Assembly (NCBI GenBank): GCA_003162115.1
Contig: PMMV01000055.1
Location: 27,810 to 33,444 of the forward strand
From: Methanobacterium sp.
GTDB taxonomy: Archaea; Methanobacteriota; Methanobacteria; Methanobacteriales; Methanobacteriaceae
Length of the DNA: 5,635 nt
Direction: 5' to 3'
Positions 5,118 through 5,635 of the stretch are shown piece by piece; within the stretch, counting starts at the first letter, position 1, and every line of letters begins with the position of its first letter. The notes under the pieces are model-generated. The model had not been told where the DNA came from, searched no databases, and was given only the letters and a program-made list of their open reading frames with translations. The translations under genes were made by a program, and so were the position numbers.

Positions 5118-5147
5118 AAAAATTCTCTTTGGCTATAAATCTATAGC
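5118..5147 (-). terminator. Candidate terminator of pyrG
   Basis: GCTATA (5132-5137) and TATAGC (5142-5147) form a 6-bp perfect stem with a four-base loop, about 30 bases after the pyrG stop codon in the direction of transcription. A run of five T on the minus strand (5122-5118) follows about ten bases later. The distance and the short T-run make this only a moderate candidate. The rest of the 194-base gap (4983-5176) holds the peptidase promoter and no convincing gene. Confidence 0.35.
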
Positions 5148-5176
5148 TTCATTAAACCATAAATTATTTGCTTAAC

Positions 5177-5635
5177 TTATTTACTTTTCTTTTTTTCAAT
5201 TGCTGCTTCCATGAAAGATTTAAAAATTGGATGTGCTTTATTTGGTCTGGATTTAAATTCCGGGTGGAACTGGCAACCTAAAAACCAGGGATGATCAGGT
5301 AGTTCAACAATTTCAACCAAGAAATTATCCGGTGATGCACCTGAAATAATTAAACCTTTCTCTTCAAGTATTGCACGATAATCGTTGTTGAATTCAAACC
5401 TGTGTCTGTGACGTTCGCTAACAACATTTTCTTTGTATGCATCGTGTGCTATGGTGTTATCTTCAACTTTGCAGGGATATGAACCCAACCTCATGGTTCC
5501 TCCCATATTTTTGATCTTTTTTTGCTCCAACATAATGTCAATTACAGGATGTTTGGCATTTTCATCAAATTCAGTACTGTTGGCACCTTCAAAACCATGC
5601 ATCCTCGCAAATTCCACCACCATACACTGCATTCC
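5177..5635 (-). CDS. pyrG: CTP synthase, C-terminal glutamine amidotransferase part (5' end outside the window)
   Basis: The frame is open to the window edge, giving 152 C-terminal residues of a protein that is normally about 530-550 long. It starts within the nucleophile elbow: the first visible residues, [11 protein letters not shown], follow the family's G-I-C-L, so the catalytic Cys lies just outside the window. The other two triad residues are visible as His124 and Glu126 of the fragment in CQFHPEF. The diagnostic [12 protein letters not shown] is at about 73-84 and [11 protein letters not shown] at 45-55. The enzyme makes CTP from UTP, ATP and glutamine-derived ammonia in the cytoplasm. 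The C-terminus is complete, ending in a Lys-rich tail. It is transcribed toward the prepilin peptidase gene but separated by 194 bases with its own promoter, so co-regulation is not implied. Identity is essentially certain. Confidence 0.97.
   Translation of the reverse strand, partial: GMQCMVVEFARMHGFEGANSTEFDENAKHPVIDIMLEQKKIKNMGGTMRLGSYPCKVEDNTIAHDAYKENVVSERHRHRFEFNNDYRAILEEKGLIISGASPDNFLVEIVELPDHPWFLGCQFHPEFKSRPNKAHPIFKSFMEAAIEKKKSK

Noticed and set aside
1..5635. Checked for CRISPR arrays, tRNA or rRNA genes, transposase genes and toxin-antitoxin pairs.
   Set aside because: No spaced repeat series, cloverleaf-like GC-rich segments, transposase motifs or small paired genes were seen; the repeats present are only two-copy and promoter-sized.

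Overview
The window looks like a piece of chromosome from a methanogenic archaeon of the order Methanobacteriales, probably a mesophilic Methanobacterium-like species. Three things point that way. It is AT-rich. It has archaeal promoter signals: TATA boxes centred about 24-29 bases before start codons, mostly without Shine-Dalgarno sequences. Its genes are archaeal: a phosphopantothenate synthetase of the archaeal CoA pathway, UPF0200 and UPF0201 proteins, a class III (QxSxEY) prepilin and an archaeal-type prepilin peptidase. The taxonomic call rests on gene content and recalled family resemblance, not on a search.

Layout from left to right. Bases 1-315 (+) hold the 3' end of a Dph6-type diphthine-ammonia ligase gene. 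It converges on a minus-strand block across an 82-base gap with a small stem-loop and T-runs. Read in transcription order (right to left), the minus-strand block begins with the 3' end of pyrG (CTP synthase, 5177-5635). Next come a long A24 prepilin peptidase (3795-4982), a class III signal-peptide protein (3223-3678) and a five-helix membrane protein resembling DUF2101 (2257-3150). Last is a tight three-gene operon: 4-phosphopantoate--beta-alanine ligase (1346-2101), a UPF0200 P-loop kinase-like protein (720-1349) and a UPF0201 RNA-binding-fold protein (398-775).

Two functional groups stand out. The first is a compact secretion/pilin set: the peptidase should cleave the neighbouring prepilin between Gly8 and Gln9. 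The DUF2101-like membrane protein is next in line and is a guilt-by-association candidate partner. No pilus ATPase or TadC-like platform gene is visible here. The second is the CoA-ligase operon, whose genes overlap by 4 and then by 56 bases. The 56-base overlap is unusual, and a single inserted A would turn it into a 4-base ATGA overlap like the one upstream.

The intergenic regions are short (72-194 bases) and are covered by promoter, repeat and terminator entries. The most structured is 2102-2256, ahead of the CoA ligase gene. It has a tandemly duplicated 13-bp TATA-containing unit, a 13-bp direct-repeat pair 19 bp apart and an 18-bp near-perfect palindrome. I see no tRNA, rRNA, CRISPR array, insertion sequence or prophage. 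Most of the window is ordinary conserved archaeal chromosome. I do not claim a wholly new system; the pilin set with its DUF2101-like companion is the best lead.
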